A stretch of DNA of 64,000 nucleotides from NCBI GenBank assembly GCA_022071955.1, contig JAJVIM010000001.1, positions 124,001-188,000 on the forward strand, given 5' to 3'. The notes under the pieces were generated by a model. It saw nothing but the letters and a program-made list of their open reading frames with translations. It searched no databases and was not told the DNA's origin. The stretch is from Anaerolineae bacterium (GTDB lineage Bacteria; Chloroflexota; Anaerolineae; 4572-78; J111). This document shows positions 17,402 through 26,687 of the stretch, piece after piece. A program made the position numbers and the translations under genes. Each line of letters opens with the position of its first letter. Position 1 is the stretch's first letter.

Positions 17402-18415
17402 GTGAAATTATTCAAATCTTGGTGGTTGATTGTCGCCGTAGTGGCTGTGTTGGTTACTGCGGTTATTGGGGTGGCGCCTCCGGATGTTCAGGCCCAGTAC
17501 CAGGTATTCTTACCTGTGATTATCAAAAGTCCGTATGAGCCGGCCAAGGGCGGCATTGTAATTGAACCTGCTTATCTGAATACCCCAAATGCTTCAAGCT
17601 GTGAAGATTTAACCCTGCTGGGTGAAGGCTGGTACTTTAACAATACACCTTGGCCCTCAACCGGGCCGGGGTGTTTCCCGGGTGATCGGCGTTTTGTGCC
17701 CCGACTTTACAATGATGTTCAGGTCAATGATCCGGCTATTTTAGATCAAGCCATAGAAAATGCTAAAGTCTCGGGCTGGCTGCTGGGATTTGTAGAACCC
17801 AATTTATCCTGGCAGGGTAATGTAACCCCGGCCAATGGCGCGCTGGCTTGGAAAAAGATTGAAGATGCCATTACGGCCAAAGGGCTGGTTTTGGGGGTGG
17901 ATATCAAACTGGTGGCGCCTGCTCCCAACCAGTGGGCGCCTGGATATTGTTACGGTTGTACAGGCAACCAAACCAATGTCTACGGCTATCAATGGGTGTG
18001 GTATATGGTGGATAGGTACAAGGATCAAAATTGTCCCACCTCCCGCACTTGCAAGCCTCATTTTGATGCGATGGCTTGGAACTACTACTACAATTTCCAG
18101 TCGTCAGTTTCAACCGAATTCGTAAATTATTTTACCGCGCGCCGCAATGAAGGGTTAACCCGCGGTTTGACCGGCGATATCTGGATTATGGAATATGCCG
18201 GCGCTTGCTGGAATACTGGAACAAAGTATCCCACTTATGCTAATGAGGTTATGGATAAGGTGACGCCGTGGCTGGTTTCACAGAGTTGGGTGAAGCGCCA
18301 TGCCTGGTTTGGTAACCGATTAAATAATTATACAGCCGAAACTCTGGGAGACTGCTCACTGATTGATGCAAATGGCAATATTAAGTCGCTGGGCATTAAA
18401 TACCGGGGCTACTAA
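17402..18415 (+). CDS. Secreted Asl1-like glycoside hydrolase-type protein
   Basis: A 337-residue exported protein with signal WWLIVAVVAVLVTAVIGV and, right after it, YQVFLPVIIKSP. The core matches the Asl1-like Glyco_hydro_cc (GH128-type TIM barrel): LLGFVEPNLSWQGNVTPA corresponds to the GFNEPD-containing strand 4, so E132 is the predicted acid/base, and WIMEYAGACW gives E264 as predicted nucleophile. The family NEP is VEP here, losing the Asn that normally supports the acid/base. Start is GTG 17402 behind TTGGAGGA. It may trim or modify the exported glucan, or may bind glycan. A paralogue lies at 20559. Confidence 0.75.
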   Translation: MKLFKSWWLIVAVVAVLVTAVIGVAPPDVQAQYQVFLPVIIKSPYEPAKGGIVIEPAYLNTPNASSCEDLTLLGEGWYFNNTPWPSTGPGCFPGDRRFVPRLYNDVQVNDPAILDQAIENAKVSGWLLGFVEPNLSWQGNVTPANGALAWKKIEDAITAKGLVLGVDIKLVAPAPNQWAPGYCYGCTGNQTNVYGYQWVWYMVDRYKDQNCPTSRTCKPHFDAMAWNYYYNFQSSVSTEFVNYFTARRNEGLTRGLTGDIWIMEYAGACWNTGTKYPTYANEVMDKVTPWLVSQSWVKRHAWFGNRLNNYTAETLGDCSLIDANGNIKSLGIKYRGY

Positions 18416-18438
18416 ACTGGCTAAGCCAGGACACAATT

Positions 18439-19560
18439 ATGGAAACTCAACCGCTCGTTTCAGTTTTTATCCCCGCTTATAACGCGGAAAAAACAATCCG
18501 GCAAGCCATCGAGAGTGTTCTGGCGCAAACTTACCCCAATTACCGCCTGTTGATCCTCGATGACGCCTCAACCGACGGCACGGCGGATATTATCAACCGT
18601 TACGCTGCTCACCCGCAGGTTACCATTTATCATCATCCCGAAAATCTGGGGGTTAACCGCAACTGGAATCGCGGCCTTGCCCTGTGCCAGGGGGAGCTGG
18701 TTGCCCGGCTCGATGCCGACGACTATTACGCGCCGGATTATCTGGCGCAGATTGTGGCGTTATTTCAAAAGTTTCCAGATACCAGCCTGGTTTTTACTGG
18801 GGCAAATCTTCTCTCGGATAGGTCAGTGGTTGAACTGCCCTACACCGAATCGTGGGTGAAGCGCGGCCGCGATTTCTTACCCGACCTGCTGCGACGGTGC
18901 CCTATTCGTGCCTCCAGTGTTTGTGTTCGGCAAAGTTGTTACCAACAACTGGGAGGAGTGATCGAAGAAATGCCCAATATCCACGAGGATTGGGAGATGT
19001 GGGTTAGAATTGCGGCCACCGGCAACGTGGGGTATATCGCCAAACCGTTAGTTTATTACCGCCTGTTAAACCCAAGCGGTTGCACCAGTTTGGCCATTAA
19101 AAACGCTCGCAGCCCGGCGGCATGTGCCATTTGGTTAAACCGGCTGGCCGAGGGCAGCCTGCCTTATCAACTCACCAATGCCGAACTGTCTTTTCTCAAA
19201 CAGGGTATGCTTGAGCTGGTGCTGGCCTTTGCCGCGTTCGCTTTGGAGGCCGGCTACGAGGACTCGGTGCAAAAACATTTGGACTTTGCCCGCCAATTGT
19301 TGCCCGCCGGCACAAAGGACAATGTGATGCAGGCCCGACTGTACGCCCGGGCCGCCGAGGTGTTTTTGATGGAAGGTGACCGGCGCCAAAAAGGTTGGCA
19401 GTATCTGCTAAAATCGATGCAGTATCGCTTCCCGCCGGTTGAATTTGGCCGATTTTTGAAACTCTGGGCCAGGGGCTTGCTGGGTAACACCCTCTTTAAT
19501 TTTGTGCGTAACCAAACCGTGGCCCGCAATAATTTTTCTGTTGGGACGCCTGTCCCGTAA
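18439..19560 (+). CDS. GT2 family glycosyltransferase
   Basis: A 373-residue GT-A enzyme beginning with LVSVFIPAYNAEKTIRQAIESVLAQTYPN, with LILDDASTDGT, NLGVNRNWNRGL and the metal site ARLDADDYYAPDY. The IHEDWEMWVRIAATG block corresponds to the ED-type catalytic-base region of GT2 enzymes. The last ~130 residues form helices resembling TPR. It starts 24 bases after the Asl1-like gene, so it is likely co-transcribed with it. This GT2 is less like the 16135/19570/21504 set than these are like each other. Confidence 0.85.
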   Translation: METQPLVSVFIPAYNAEKTIRQAIESVLAQTYPNYRLLILDDASTDGTADIINRYAAHPQVTIYHHPENLGVNRNWNRGLALCQGELVARLDADDYYAPDYLAQIVALFQKFPDTSLVFTGANLLSDRSVVELPYTESWVKRGRDFLPDLLRRCPIRASSVCVRQSCYQQLGGVIEEMPNIHEDWEMWVRIAATGNVGYIAKPLVYYRLLNPSGCTSLAIKNARSPAACAIWLNRLAEGSLPYQLTNAELSFLKQGMLELVLAFAAFALEAGYEDSVQKHLDFARQLLPAGTKDNVMQARLYARAAEVFLMEGDRRQKGWQYLLKSMQYRFPPVEFGRFLKLWARGLLGNTLFNFVRNQTVARNNFSVGTPVP

Positions 19561-19569
19561 CTGATCGCT

Positions 19570-20550
19570 ATGCTCACTCAACCTGCCGCCAATTCGTTAC
19601 CAACAATCACCATAATTACCCCCTCGCTGAATCAGGGCCGATTTCTGGAGCAGTGTATCCAATCGGTGTTGAATCAGGAGTATCCGCGCCTGCAATATAT
19701 CATCATTGATGGCGGGTCCACCGATGACAGCCTCGATATTATTCAAAAATATCAGGCCCACCTGTCAACTTGGCTCAGCGAGCCGGACCAGGGCCAGAGT
19801 GATGCCATCAACAAGGGGATGCGGCTGGCCTCGGGTGAATTGGTGGCCTGGCTCAACGCCGATGACTTTTACCTGCCCAACGCGCTGGCAGTGGCCGCGC
19901 AGGCCTACGTCGGCCAGCCGGGTGCGTCGTTTTATTTTGGCAACGGTTACCGGGTTAACCGGCAGGGTCAGGTCAAACGCCCCCACTTCCGGCGGTGGCC
20001 ATATATCTTCAATCGTAGCGCTCTGATTTTTGGCCTCAATTACATTTTGCAGCCGGCTACTTTTATCAACCGCCGCTGGCTGGAGCAGGCCGGCCACCTG
20101 TCGCTCAAACTACACTACGGGCTGGACACCGACCTGTGGCTGCGCTTGTCGGCATTGGCTGAACCGCAGGCCGTCCCCGCATTTTTGGCCGCCTCACGGG
20201 AATATGATACAACCAAAACGGCAACCGGCTCGTTTGCCCGGATCGAAGAACTGCGCCAGTTGGCTGCCCAATACGCCGACCAACCCATTACACCGGGCCT
20301 GGTTTGTTATTTTCTGGATACTCTCTACCAGCACACCTGGCAAGATAATTCCTGTTTCCCAAAAAGTTACAGGCGCAGCATCCTCCGTTTTTGGGCCGAT
20401 ACCAGCCTGCTGCTGGAGCAATTTGGGGCCGGGCCAGATGGGTTTCCTTTGCTCACCCCTAAAATCAACACGCCGATTCACCGGCTTAAGCGTCGATTGG
20501 GATTTTTTTTGGCCAATCTGATTAAAGGCCACCTGTCTCAATTTAAGTGA
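19570..20550 (+). CDS. GT2 family glycosyltransferase
   Basis: A 326-residue GT-A enzyme with TIITPSLNQGRFLEQCIQSVLNQ, YIIIDGGSTDDSLDII, SEPDQGQSDAINKGM, metal site AWLNADDFYLP and the GLDTDLWLRL block that carries the presumed catalytic acid. Close paralogue of the 21504 protein. Its stop overlaps a GTG at the start region of the downstream lipoprotein gene (GTGA), indicating coupling. Together with 20559 and 21504 it forms a GT2 - Asl1-like - GT2 run. Confidence 0.85.
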   Translation: MLTQPAANSLPTITIITPSLNQGRFLEQCIQSVLNQEYPRLQYIIIDGGSTDDSLDIIQKYQAHLSTWLSEPDQGQSDAINKGMRLASGELVAWLNADDFYLPNALAVAAQAYVGQPGASFYFGNGYRVNRQGQVKRPHFRRWPYIFNRSALIFGLNYILQPATFINRRWLEQAGHLSLKLHYGLDTDLWLRLSALAEPQAVPAFLAASREYDTTKTATGSFARIEELRQLAAQYADQPITPGLVCYFLDTLYQHTWQDNSCFPKSYRRSILRFWADTSLLLEQFGAGPDGFPLLTPKINTPIHRLKRRLGFFLANLIKGHLSQFK

Positions 20551-20558
20551 ATGATCCC

Positions 20559-21500
20559 ATGCGTCAACGGTACCTTTTCATTTTTGCGATTTTACTTTTT
20601 CCGCTGGTCACCGGCTGTGCCGCCGACCAATCTGCCGCCGCGCCACCGGCAAAGATAGCATCACCGGCCAACAACGTCGCCGAATCATCTCCGCTGCCTC
20701 GCAACCCCAAAAAAGGGGTCACTCTGGCTCATCCCAACTGCGAAGATATTGATGCGTTGCAGGCAAGCTGGTATTTCGATAACCAGGCTCAACCGCCATG
20801 CCCATCGGCCAGCGCGGTTTACATCTCTCGTGTTTACAGCGCCCAACAGGCCAATGACCCGGCCTCTCTGAGGGCAATCATCGACACTGCCTCAACCTCC
20901 GGCTGGCTGCTGGGCTTTGTGGAACCTAACCTGCCGTGGCACGGCAATGTTAGCCCGGAAGAGGGGGCTAAAGCCTGGCGGGCCATCGAAGAAGCAGCCC
21001 TGCCGCTCGGCATCAAACTGGTGGCGCCTGCGCCCAGCCAGCACAATCCCGGCACCAAAATTCTGCCGGAGTACGACCCCGACCCCTACGGCTACACCTG
21101 GCTATGGGCAATGATTGAGTCTTACCGCTCACTGTACGGCGAAAAACCCCACTTCGATGCGCTGGCTTGGAATTTTTACGACCGCGACCCGAACACCACT
21201 AAAGCCTTTCTCAGCGCCCGCCATCAGGAGGCTGTGGCATTGGGTTACAACCTCCCCATCTGGGTAACCGAGTACGCCGGGCGCTGCTGGGACACCGACA
21301 AATACCCCACCGGCAACGACCAAATTATGTCCGAGCTGACCCCCTGGTTCAACAGCACCCCCTGGATTGGCCGTTACGCCTGGTTTGCCAACCGTATCCG
21401 GGGCGACGAAGCCTGGGGGCCAAACCATCAAAGCTGCTCCCTCATCAACCCGGATACCGGCCAGCCGACCCCTCTCGGCCAGAGTTACAGGGATTTTTGA
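20559..21500 (+). CDS. Asl1-like glycoside hydrolase-type lipoprotein
   Basis: A ~313-residue lipoprotein: MRQRYLFIFAILLFPLVTGC ends in a lipobox with Cys as the lipidated residue. The rest is an Asl1-like (Glyco_hydro_cc, GH128-type) domain with LLGFVEPNLPWHGNVSPEE (predicted acid/base E122) and WVTEYAGRCW (predicted nucleophile E238). Like its paralogue at 17402 it has VEP instead of NEP, so the change is conserved between the two copies. ATG 20559 starts directly at the signal peptide; GTG 20547 would add four residues. Anchored to the outer face of the membrane, it probably acts on the nascent or exported glycan (inference). Confidence 0.77.
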   Translation: MRQRYLFIFAILLFPLVTGCAADQSAAAPPAKIASPANNVAESSPLPRNPKKGVTLAHPNCEDIDALQASWYFDNQAQPPCPSASAVYISRVYSAQQANDPASLRAIIDTASTSGWLLGFVEPNLPWHGNVSPEEGAKAWRAIEEAALPLGIKLVAPAPSQHNPGTKILPEYDPDPYGYTWLWAMIESYRSLYGEKPHFDALAWNFYDRDPNTTKAFLSARHQEAVALGYNLPIWVTEYAGRCWDTDKYPTGNDQIMSELTPWFNSTPWIGRYAWFANRIRGDEAWGPNHQSCSLINPDTGQPTPLGQSYRDF

Positions 21501-21503
21501 CCG

Positions 21504-22337
21504 GTGACGGCCACCGCCATTTCCATTATTACGCCCTCTTTCAATCAGGGTGGCTACCTGGAAAGCACCATTCAGAGCGTATTGGCCCAAAACTACCCCA
21601 ATACCGAACACATTATCATCGATGGCGGCTCTACCGACGGGACGCTGGCCATTTTGCAGCAATACAGCCAGTGCCTCACCTGGCTCTCCGAGCCGGACGA
21701 GGGGCAGGCGCAGGCCATCAACAAAGGGCTGCGGCAGGCCGGCGGCGAGATTGTGGCCTGGCTCAATTCTGATGACATTTATTGGCCCGGAGCTTTGCCG
21801 GCCGTGGCCGATTTTTTTAACGCCCATCCGGCCATCGATATTATTTACGGTGATTACGATCTGATCGACGAGCAGGGGAAAATTTTGCTGCGCAAGCGGG
21901 AAATCCCGTTTGATTACAACATCCTGTTGTACGGGCTAAATTACATTGGCCAGCCGGCCACGTTTTTTCGCCGCGGGGTGCTGGAGCGATTTGGGTATCT
22001 GGATGAGAATTTGCATTACGGGCTGGATTGGGAGTACTGGCTGCGGGTTGCCAGTGGCGGCGGTCAGTTTGCTCACCTGCCGCGCTATCTGGCCGCCACC
22101 CGCATCCACACCGCCGCCAAAACTATCGTTGCGCCGCCGCAAATGTATGCCGAACACCGGGCCATTCAGTCGCGTTATTGGACTGCGCGCCGCTTTGAGT
22201 CGCCGCGCTGGCAGCGGTTTTACGCGAGCCTGCTCAGAACCGGCTACCGGGCCAAGCGGCAGCTCAAAAAACTGCTCCTGCGCCGCACCATCGATTTTCC
22301 ACCGGCTAATTGGGTCATGAACTCAACCCGGCGGTAA
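21504..22337 (+). CDS. GT2 family glycosyltransferase
   Basis: A 277-residue GT-A enzyme, almost only the catalytic domain: ISIITPSFNQGGYLESTIQSVLAQNYPN, HIIIDGGSTDGTLAIL, SEPDEGQAQAINKGL, metal site AWLNSDDIYWPG, IDIIYGDYDLIDEQGK and YGLDWEYWLRVASGG. It is a paralogue of the proteins at 16135 and 19570. GTG 21504 follows the lipoprotein stop by three bases, so it is coupled. It is the last gene of the plus-strand surface-glycan locus; a convergent operon ends 5 bases away. Confidence 0.85.
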   Translation: MTATAISIITPSFNQGGYLESTIQSVLAQNYPNTEHIIIDGGSTDGTLAILQQYSQCLTWLSEPDEGQAQAINKGLRQAGGEIVAWLNSDDIYWPGALPAVADFFNAHPAIDIIYGDYDLIDEQGKILLRKREIPFDYNILLYGLNYIGQPATFFRRGVLERFGYLDENLHYGLDWEYWLRVASGGGQFAHLPRYLAATRIHTAAKTIVAPPQMYAEHRAIQSRYWTARRFESPRWQRFYASLLRTGYRAKRQLKKLLLRRTIDFPPANWVMNSTRR

Positions 22338-22342
22338 CCGGT

Positions 22343-23266
22343 TTAACGCGAACCTTGCCGGGAGCGCCGGGCATTCTGTCCGTTGTCGTTGTCGTCGGGG
22401 TCATCATCACCGGCAAACGCGGCGGCGATGGCCGTGTGGCTGATGATGGCGTAGGCCGGCCCGAGCAGTTGTTGCACGTCATCGTCTAAAAAATTGGGCT
22501 GGCCCAGCCGTTTGAGAATGGGCAGCGGGGTGGCCGGCGGTTTGATGGCCACGGAAAAACCGGCCAGTGGCTCCGGCGATTGCCAGAAGGCGGCCGGCTC
22601 AACGGGCAGCGGCGCGGTGCGGGGTTCCTCTTCGGCCTCATCTGACTCATCGGGCAGATCGCTGTCGGCGCGGAGAGCGCGCAACCCGGCCAGCACCTGC
22701 TCCTGGCTGCAGCCGCGCAGCCGGAACAGTAAAAAGGGATCTTCGTCAAACTGCTCCCCCAAAATAAAATGGACGGCGGCCACGTGTTTGCAGGGGTTGG
22801 CCGGGTCCGGGCAACTGCACTCGGTGTGCAGGTCGGCGCGCCTGTCCGGGAACAGGCTCACGCCGGCCGTCTGGAACACGCTATCAATTTCCGGCGGCAT
22901 TTCGCCGGCCAGCAGTTGGGCCGTAAACAGCGCCTGCTCGGCCAGTTCTTTGATCACCCCGGCCCACTGCGAGTCGCTGAGCGGGGTTAGTTGGATGGTC
23001 ACCTTGTACGGGGTGCGCCGGCTGCCCTGCACTTTGGCCAGAATGCCGCCCTTTTTCTCTTCGATGGACAGCACCTGCCCGCGCCGGGCGTAGCTGCGCC
23101 CCCGGCTCAACCGCCCGGAATCGAGCAGCCGTTCCAGCGCACCAATCCAGCGAGTGGCCCACCAGTTTTTGCCAAATTGACCGCGTTTGCTGTGGGCCTT
23201 GATGCCCTCATCGGTGTGGAGGGGTTGGCTGGGTTTGAAAAAATCGTAGTAATCGTATCGGCTCAT
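22343..23266 (-). CDS. SWIM zinc-finger protein, partner of SNF2 helicase
   Basis: A 307-residue protein with the SWIM signature CxCx(n)CxH in CSCPDPANPCKHVAAVHFILG near residue 155, which binds zinc and mediates DNA or protein contacts. The N-terminal part (FGKNWWATRWIGALERLLDSGRLSRGRSYARRGQV) is the conserved stretch found in SWIM proteins next to HepA-type helicases. The C-terminal third is acidic and of low complexity. Its ATG overlaps the stop of the upstream helicase gene by four bases, so both are translated from one mRNA. The pair probably acts in nucleoprotein remodelling or repair; exact role unknown. Confidence 0.85.
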   Translation of the reverse strand: MSRYDYYDFFKPSQPLHTDEGIKAHSKRGQFGKNWWATRWIGALERLLDSGRLSRGRSYARRGQVLSIEEKKGGILAKVQGSRRTPYKVTIQLTPLSDSQWAGVIKELAEQALFTAQLLAGEMPPEIDSVFQTAGVSLFPDRRADLHTECSCPDPANPCKHVAAVHFILGEQFDEDPFLLFRLRGCSQEQVLAGLRALRADSDLPDESDEAEEEPRTAPLPVEPAAFWQSPEPLAGFSVAIKPPATPLPILKRLGQPNFLDDDVQQLLGPAYAIISHTAIAAAFAGDDDPDDNDNGQNARRSRQGSR

Positions 23267-26200
23267 GCCACCACCTCCCGGCGCAGCGCCATCAGTTCTC
23301 TCAATTCGGTGGTCGATAGCTCGGTCAGCCAGTTTTCACCCTGGCCCACAATACTATCGGCCAATGCTTTTTTGCTCTCGATCATCTCGTCAATCTTCTC
23401 TTCCAGCGTGCCGGCGCAGACAAATTTGTGAACCTGCACGTTGCGCGTTTGTCCAATCCGAAAAGCCCGGTCGGTGGCCTGATTTTCCACAGCGGGATTC
23501 CACCAGCGGTCAAAATGAAAAACGTGGTTGGCGCGGGTCAGGTTGAGGCCCACCCCGCCGGCCTTGAGCGATAGAATGAAAATCGGCGGGCCGTGCGGGT
23601 CGTCTTGAAAACGCTGCACCATTGCCTGCCGTTTTTTGGCCGGCACGCCGCCGTGCAAAAAGAGCGCCGGTGTGTTGAACTGCTCCTGCAGGCTGTGGCG
23701 CAGCAGCTCGCCCATTTCCGCAAACTGGGTAAAAATCAGCACCCGGTCGCCCACATCGAGCACCTCTTCCAGCATTTCCACCAGCCGGGCCAATTTGCCG
23801 CTGCGGGTCAGGCTGCCGGCGGCGATGGAGCGGCCGTCACCGTTAATCTGGTGCAGGTATTGGGCCGGGTGGTTGCACACCTGCTTGAGCTGCATCAGCA
23901 TACTCAGCACCAGCCCGCGCCGCTGAATGCCATCGGCCTGTTCCACCTCTTTCAACGCCGACTGGACGACCGCTTCGTATAGCGTGGCCTGTTCTTCGGT
24001 GAGATGACAAAATTCTTTGATTTCGATTTTGTCCGGCAAATCCTGAATGACGCTCGGATCGGTTTTGACCCGGCGCAAAATCAGCGGCGAAACCATCTGC
24101 CGCAGCCGGCGGGCGGCCTCGTCGTCGGCGTAGCGCTCAATGGGCAGGCCAAACTGCTGCCGGAAACCGCGCTGCGAGCCGAGGTAGCCGGGGTTGAGAA
24201 AGTGCATAATTGACCACAACTCCGACAGCCGGTTTTCGACGGGCGTGCCGGTGAGCGCCAGCCGGAATTCGGCCGGGAGTTGGCGGATGGCTTTGGTTTG
24301 CTGCGCCTCCGGGTTTTTGATGTTTTGAGCTTCATCGAGCACCACCGCCAGCCAATCGAGGCTTTGCAGCAGCTCGGCATCGCGCCGGGCGATGGCGTAG
24401 CTGGTGAGCACCATCTCAACCCCGGCGGCGGCCTGCCGAAACTCATCGCCGCGCAGCCGCTCTGCCCCCTGATGCATCAGCGTGGTCAGCGCCGGGGCAA
24501 ATCGTTTCACTTCGCGCTCCCAGTTGCTCACCACCGAAGTGGGGCAAATGAGCAGCGCCGGGCCGGGTAGCTTGCCTTCCTGCTCTTTTTGGCGCAGCAA
24601 CAGGGCGATGGTTTGGATGGTTTTGCCCAGCCCCATGTCGTCGGCCAGGCAAGCGCCCAGCCCCCAGCGGCGCAAAAAGGCCAGCCAACTGTAGCCGTAC
24701 TGCTGGTAGGGCCGCAGCGTGGCTTGCAGCGAATTTGGCGGCGGCAGTGGGACCAGCTTTTCCTGGCCGGTAAAACGGGCCTGCCACTCGGCCAGCCAAT
24801 CCTCAAATTCGGTATTGACCACCGGCAGGCCGTTCACTTCGTCGGCTGTGCTCATCTGCATTGCTTCCAGCAGCCCGGCCTCGCCGGCCGATTGCTGCTC
24901 CCAAAAGCGGATGGCCGCTTCAATCTGGTCGGGATCGAGCTGCACCCACTGGCCGCGAATCTGCACCAGCGGTGATTTGAGCGCGGCCAGCGCGGCAAAT
25001 TCCTCTTCAGTCAGCGGCGAGCCGCCCAGCGACAGCTCCCATTGGTAGCGCACAATATTTTCAAAATTGAGCTTGCCCTGGCTGGTTTGAGCCTGTTGTT
25101 TTTGTTGGGGCGATAGCTTGAGCCGCACCCCCAGTTTGGCCCCGGGCCGGTTCCACCACGGCGGGGTCAAAATCCCAAAACCACTCGATTCGAGCAGGGG
25201 CGTGCTTTCGCGTAGAAAGTTGTATATTTCCTGGCTCGACAGGTGAATAGCCTCCGGTTTGGCCGTTTTCAGACTGTCGCGCAGCGCCGGCGCAATTCTG
25301 GCCGCGTACCCCAGCCCGGCCAGCAGTTTTTCCTGCGGCCGTTCAAAACGACGGTCCAGCAGTTTGAGGGTGCTGCCTTTGGTTTGCCACACCTGCCGGG
25401 CCTCAACCAGCAGGCTGGGGTCGTCGCGGGCTTGCAGCAAAAAGTGAAGCCGCCAATCGCGGCTGGCGGCTTCGGTTTGCTGGGCCGGCGCTTCCAGCCG
25501 AAAGGCAATGCGAAAAGTTTTGTCGCCGGCCACGTGGAGCTGGCGCAGCCAGGCGCGATGGCTGTGCTGCAAACGGCGTAGTTGGGCGGCGGGCGCGGCC
25601 ACGTCCGGCCCGGGGGTAAACAGCGCAGCCAGCCAGTGCCGGGCCGCTTCGGCCTGTTTGGGCGGGCGTTTGGGCGCGGTGGGCTGGCTCCAACTGCGGG
25701 CCAGAGCATCGGTCATCGTGTTTAAAAAAGAATCAAGCACCAGCCGCGGCGCGGGCGCTTGTTCCGGGGCCGCGGTTTCGGCGCGGCAGAGGGGCGGCAT
25801 CGCCGCCAGCAGGCGGGCCAGACGGGGCGCGTCGCTGGCTTCATCCAGCACCGGCAACCAGCGGGCGTGAAAGCGCGAGGCGTCGGCGTTGGCCGGGGCC
25901 AGCACCGGCAGCAGTTTGTGCCGGGCCAGTGTTTCCAGCACCAGATTGGCAGCCGTTTGCCAAAACCGAATATCGTCGCCCAGGGCCAGGCCGGGCGGCA
26001 GCAGCTCGCTGGCGGTGAGGCCGTTGAGCAGAGTGAAGCCGGCCAGCGGCGTGGCAATGGCCCCGGTGATGCGCCACGGCGCCAGCGCCAGCGGCGAGTC
26101 GTCCAGCTCCCAATCGTGGATGAGCTGCGGCGAAGGCAGTGGCCCGGTGCGGGTAGTGGGCAGCCACAGTGTCACCACATCGAGCTGTTCCACCCGCGCC

Positions 26201-26394
26201 GCCGCGCCAAAGCGGTGTAGCAGCGCCCAGGCATCCTGCGGCTCGGCGCAGAAAGGATGCGGTTTGGCTTTGGTGCTAATGCGTCCGCGTTGCCGCAGCG
26301 GTGGTGCCGCAGCGGAGCTCTCCAGCCAGAAAAGCAACCCGCCGGGGTCGGCGGGATTGGCGGGTGTATGCCAGTGGGCGTGCAATACTTGCAT
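23263..26394 (-). CDS. SNF2/HepA-type ATP-dependent helicase
   Basis: A 1043-residue protein. The N-terminal ~520 residues are the bacterial SNF2 helicase-associated region, ending with the LKSPLVQIRGQWVQLDPDQIEAA block. The core follows: motif I DDMGLGKTIQT near residue 585, LLICPTSVVSNWEREVKRFAP, DEAQ box near 683 (VVLDEAQNIKNPE), motif III LALTGTPVENRLSELWS, then the C-terminal RecA lobe with SLKAGGVGLNLTRANHVFHFDRWWNPAVENQATDRAFRIGQ split over motifs V and VI. All ATPase residues are intact. Downstream overlap with a SWIM gene is the usual arrangement for this family. Probable DNA translocase acting on DNA-bound proteins. Confidence 0.92.
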   Translation of the reverse strand: MQVLHAHWHTPANPADPGGLLFWLESSAAAPPLRQRGRISTKAKPHPFCAEPQDAWALLHRFGAAARVEQLDVVTLWLPTTRTGPLPSPQLIHDWELDDSPLALAPWRITGAIATPLAGFTLLNGLTASELLPPGLALGDDIRFWQTAANLVLETLARHKLLPVLAPANADASRFHARWLPVLDEASDAPRLARLLAAMPPLCRAETAAPEQAPAPRLVLDSFLNTMTDALARSWSQPTAPKRPPKQAEAARHWLAALFTPGPDVAAPAAQLRRLQHSHRAWLRQLHVAGDKTFRIAFRLEAPAQQTEAASRDWRLHFLLQARDDPSLLVEARQVWQTKGSTLKLLDRRFERPQEKLLAGLGYAARIAPALRDSLKTAKPEAIHLSSQEIYNFLRESTPLLESSGFGILTPPWWNRPGAKLGVRLKLSPQQKQQAQTSQGKLNFENIVRYQWELSLGGSPLTEEEFAALAALKSPLVQIRGQWVQLDPDQIEAAIRFWEQQSAGEAGLLEAMQMSTADEVNGLPVVNTEFEDWLAEWQARFTGQEKLVPLPPPNSLQATLRPYQQYGYSWLAFLRRWGLGACLADDMGLGKTIQTIALLLRQKEQEGKLPGPALLICPTSVVSNWEREVKRFAPALTTLMHQGAERLRGDEFRQAAAGVEMVLTSYAIARRDAELLQSLDWLAVVLDEAQNIKNPEAQQTKAIRQLPAEFRLALTGTPVENRLSELWSIMHFLNPGYLGSQRGFRQQFGLPIERYADDEAARRLRQMVSPLILRRVKTDPSVIQDLPDKIEIKEFCHLTEEQATLYEAVVQSALKEVEQADGIQRRGLVLSMLMQLKQVCNHPAQYLHQINGDGRSIAAGSLTRSGKLARLVEMLEEVLDVGDRVLIFTQFAEMGELLRHSLQEQFNTPALFLHGGVPAKKRQAMVQRFQDDPHGPPIFILSLKAGGVGLNLTRANHVFHFDRWWNPAVENQATDRAFRIGQTRNVQVHKFVCAGTLEEKIDEMIESKKALADSIVGQGENWLTELSTTELRELMALRREVVA

Positions 26395-26509
26395 GATCGT
26401 TCCAAAATAAGAGAGATGGCATTGATTTTAGTGAATTTGGGAGCGTTGTCCAGATTTTCCCGGCGGCAAGTTTGGTGATGGATTTTTTAATGGGCGCGTG
26501 CTATTATCT

Positions 26510-26590
26510 TCCTCTGAAAACAGGAGTCAGGAGTCAGGAATTAGGAGTTAGGGGCAGGAGATTCCTGCTGTCACACTCCTGTGAAAATGA
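26510..26590. repeat. Intergenic repeat words with orphan leader cassette
   Basis: The gap before the bshB-like gene contains CAGGAGTCAGGAGTCAGG, then AATTAGGAGTTAGG, the reverse complement of words near 3676-3720. At 26576-26588 the minus strand reads ATTTTCACAGGAG, the same leader found before pstA, pstB and kdgK, and at 26510-26525 the minus strand reads a TTTTCAGAGGA variant. No minus-strand gene starts close enough to use them, so these look like orphan copies. Confidence 0.5.
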
Positions 26591-26687
26591 AGTGCGATGA
26601 GTTGGTTTCGTCATTTGCCCCCCGCCGAATTTTTACCGTCTGTGCCGACTGCTCGGTCTCATCAAATTATTGGAAAGCGACCCATCT

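Noticed and set aside
25508..25870. Plus-strand frames inside the helicase gene
   Set aside because: They are mirror images of a high-GC real gene; they have no Shine-Dalgarno and no family motifs. The same applies to the many other long antisense frames in 22-44 kb.
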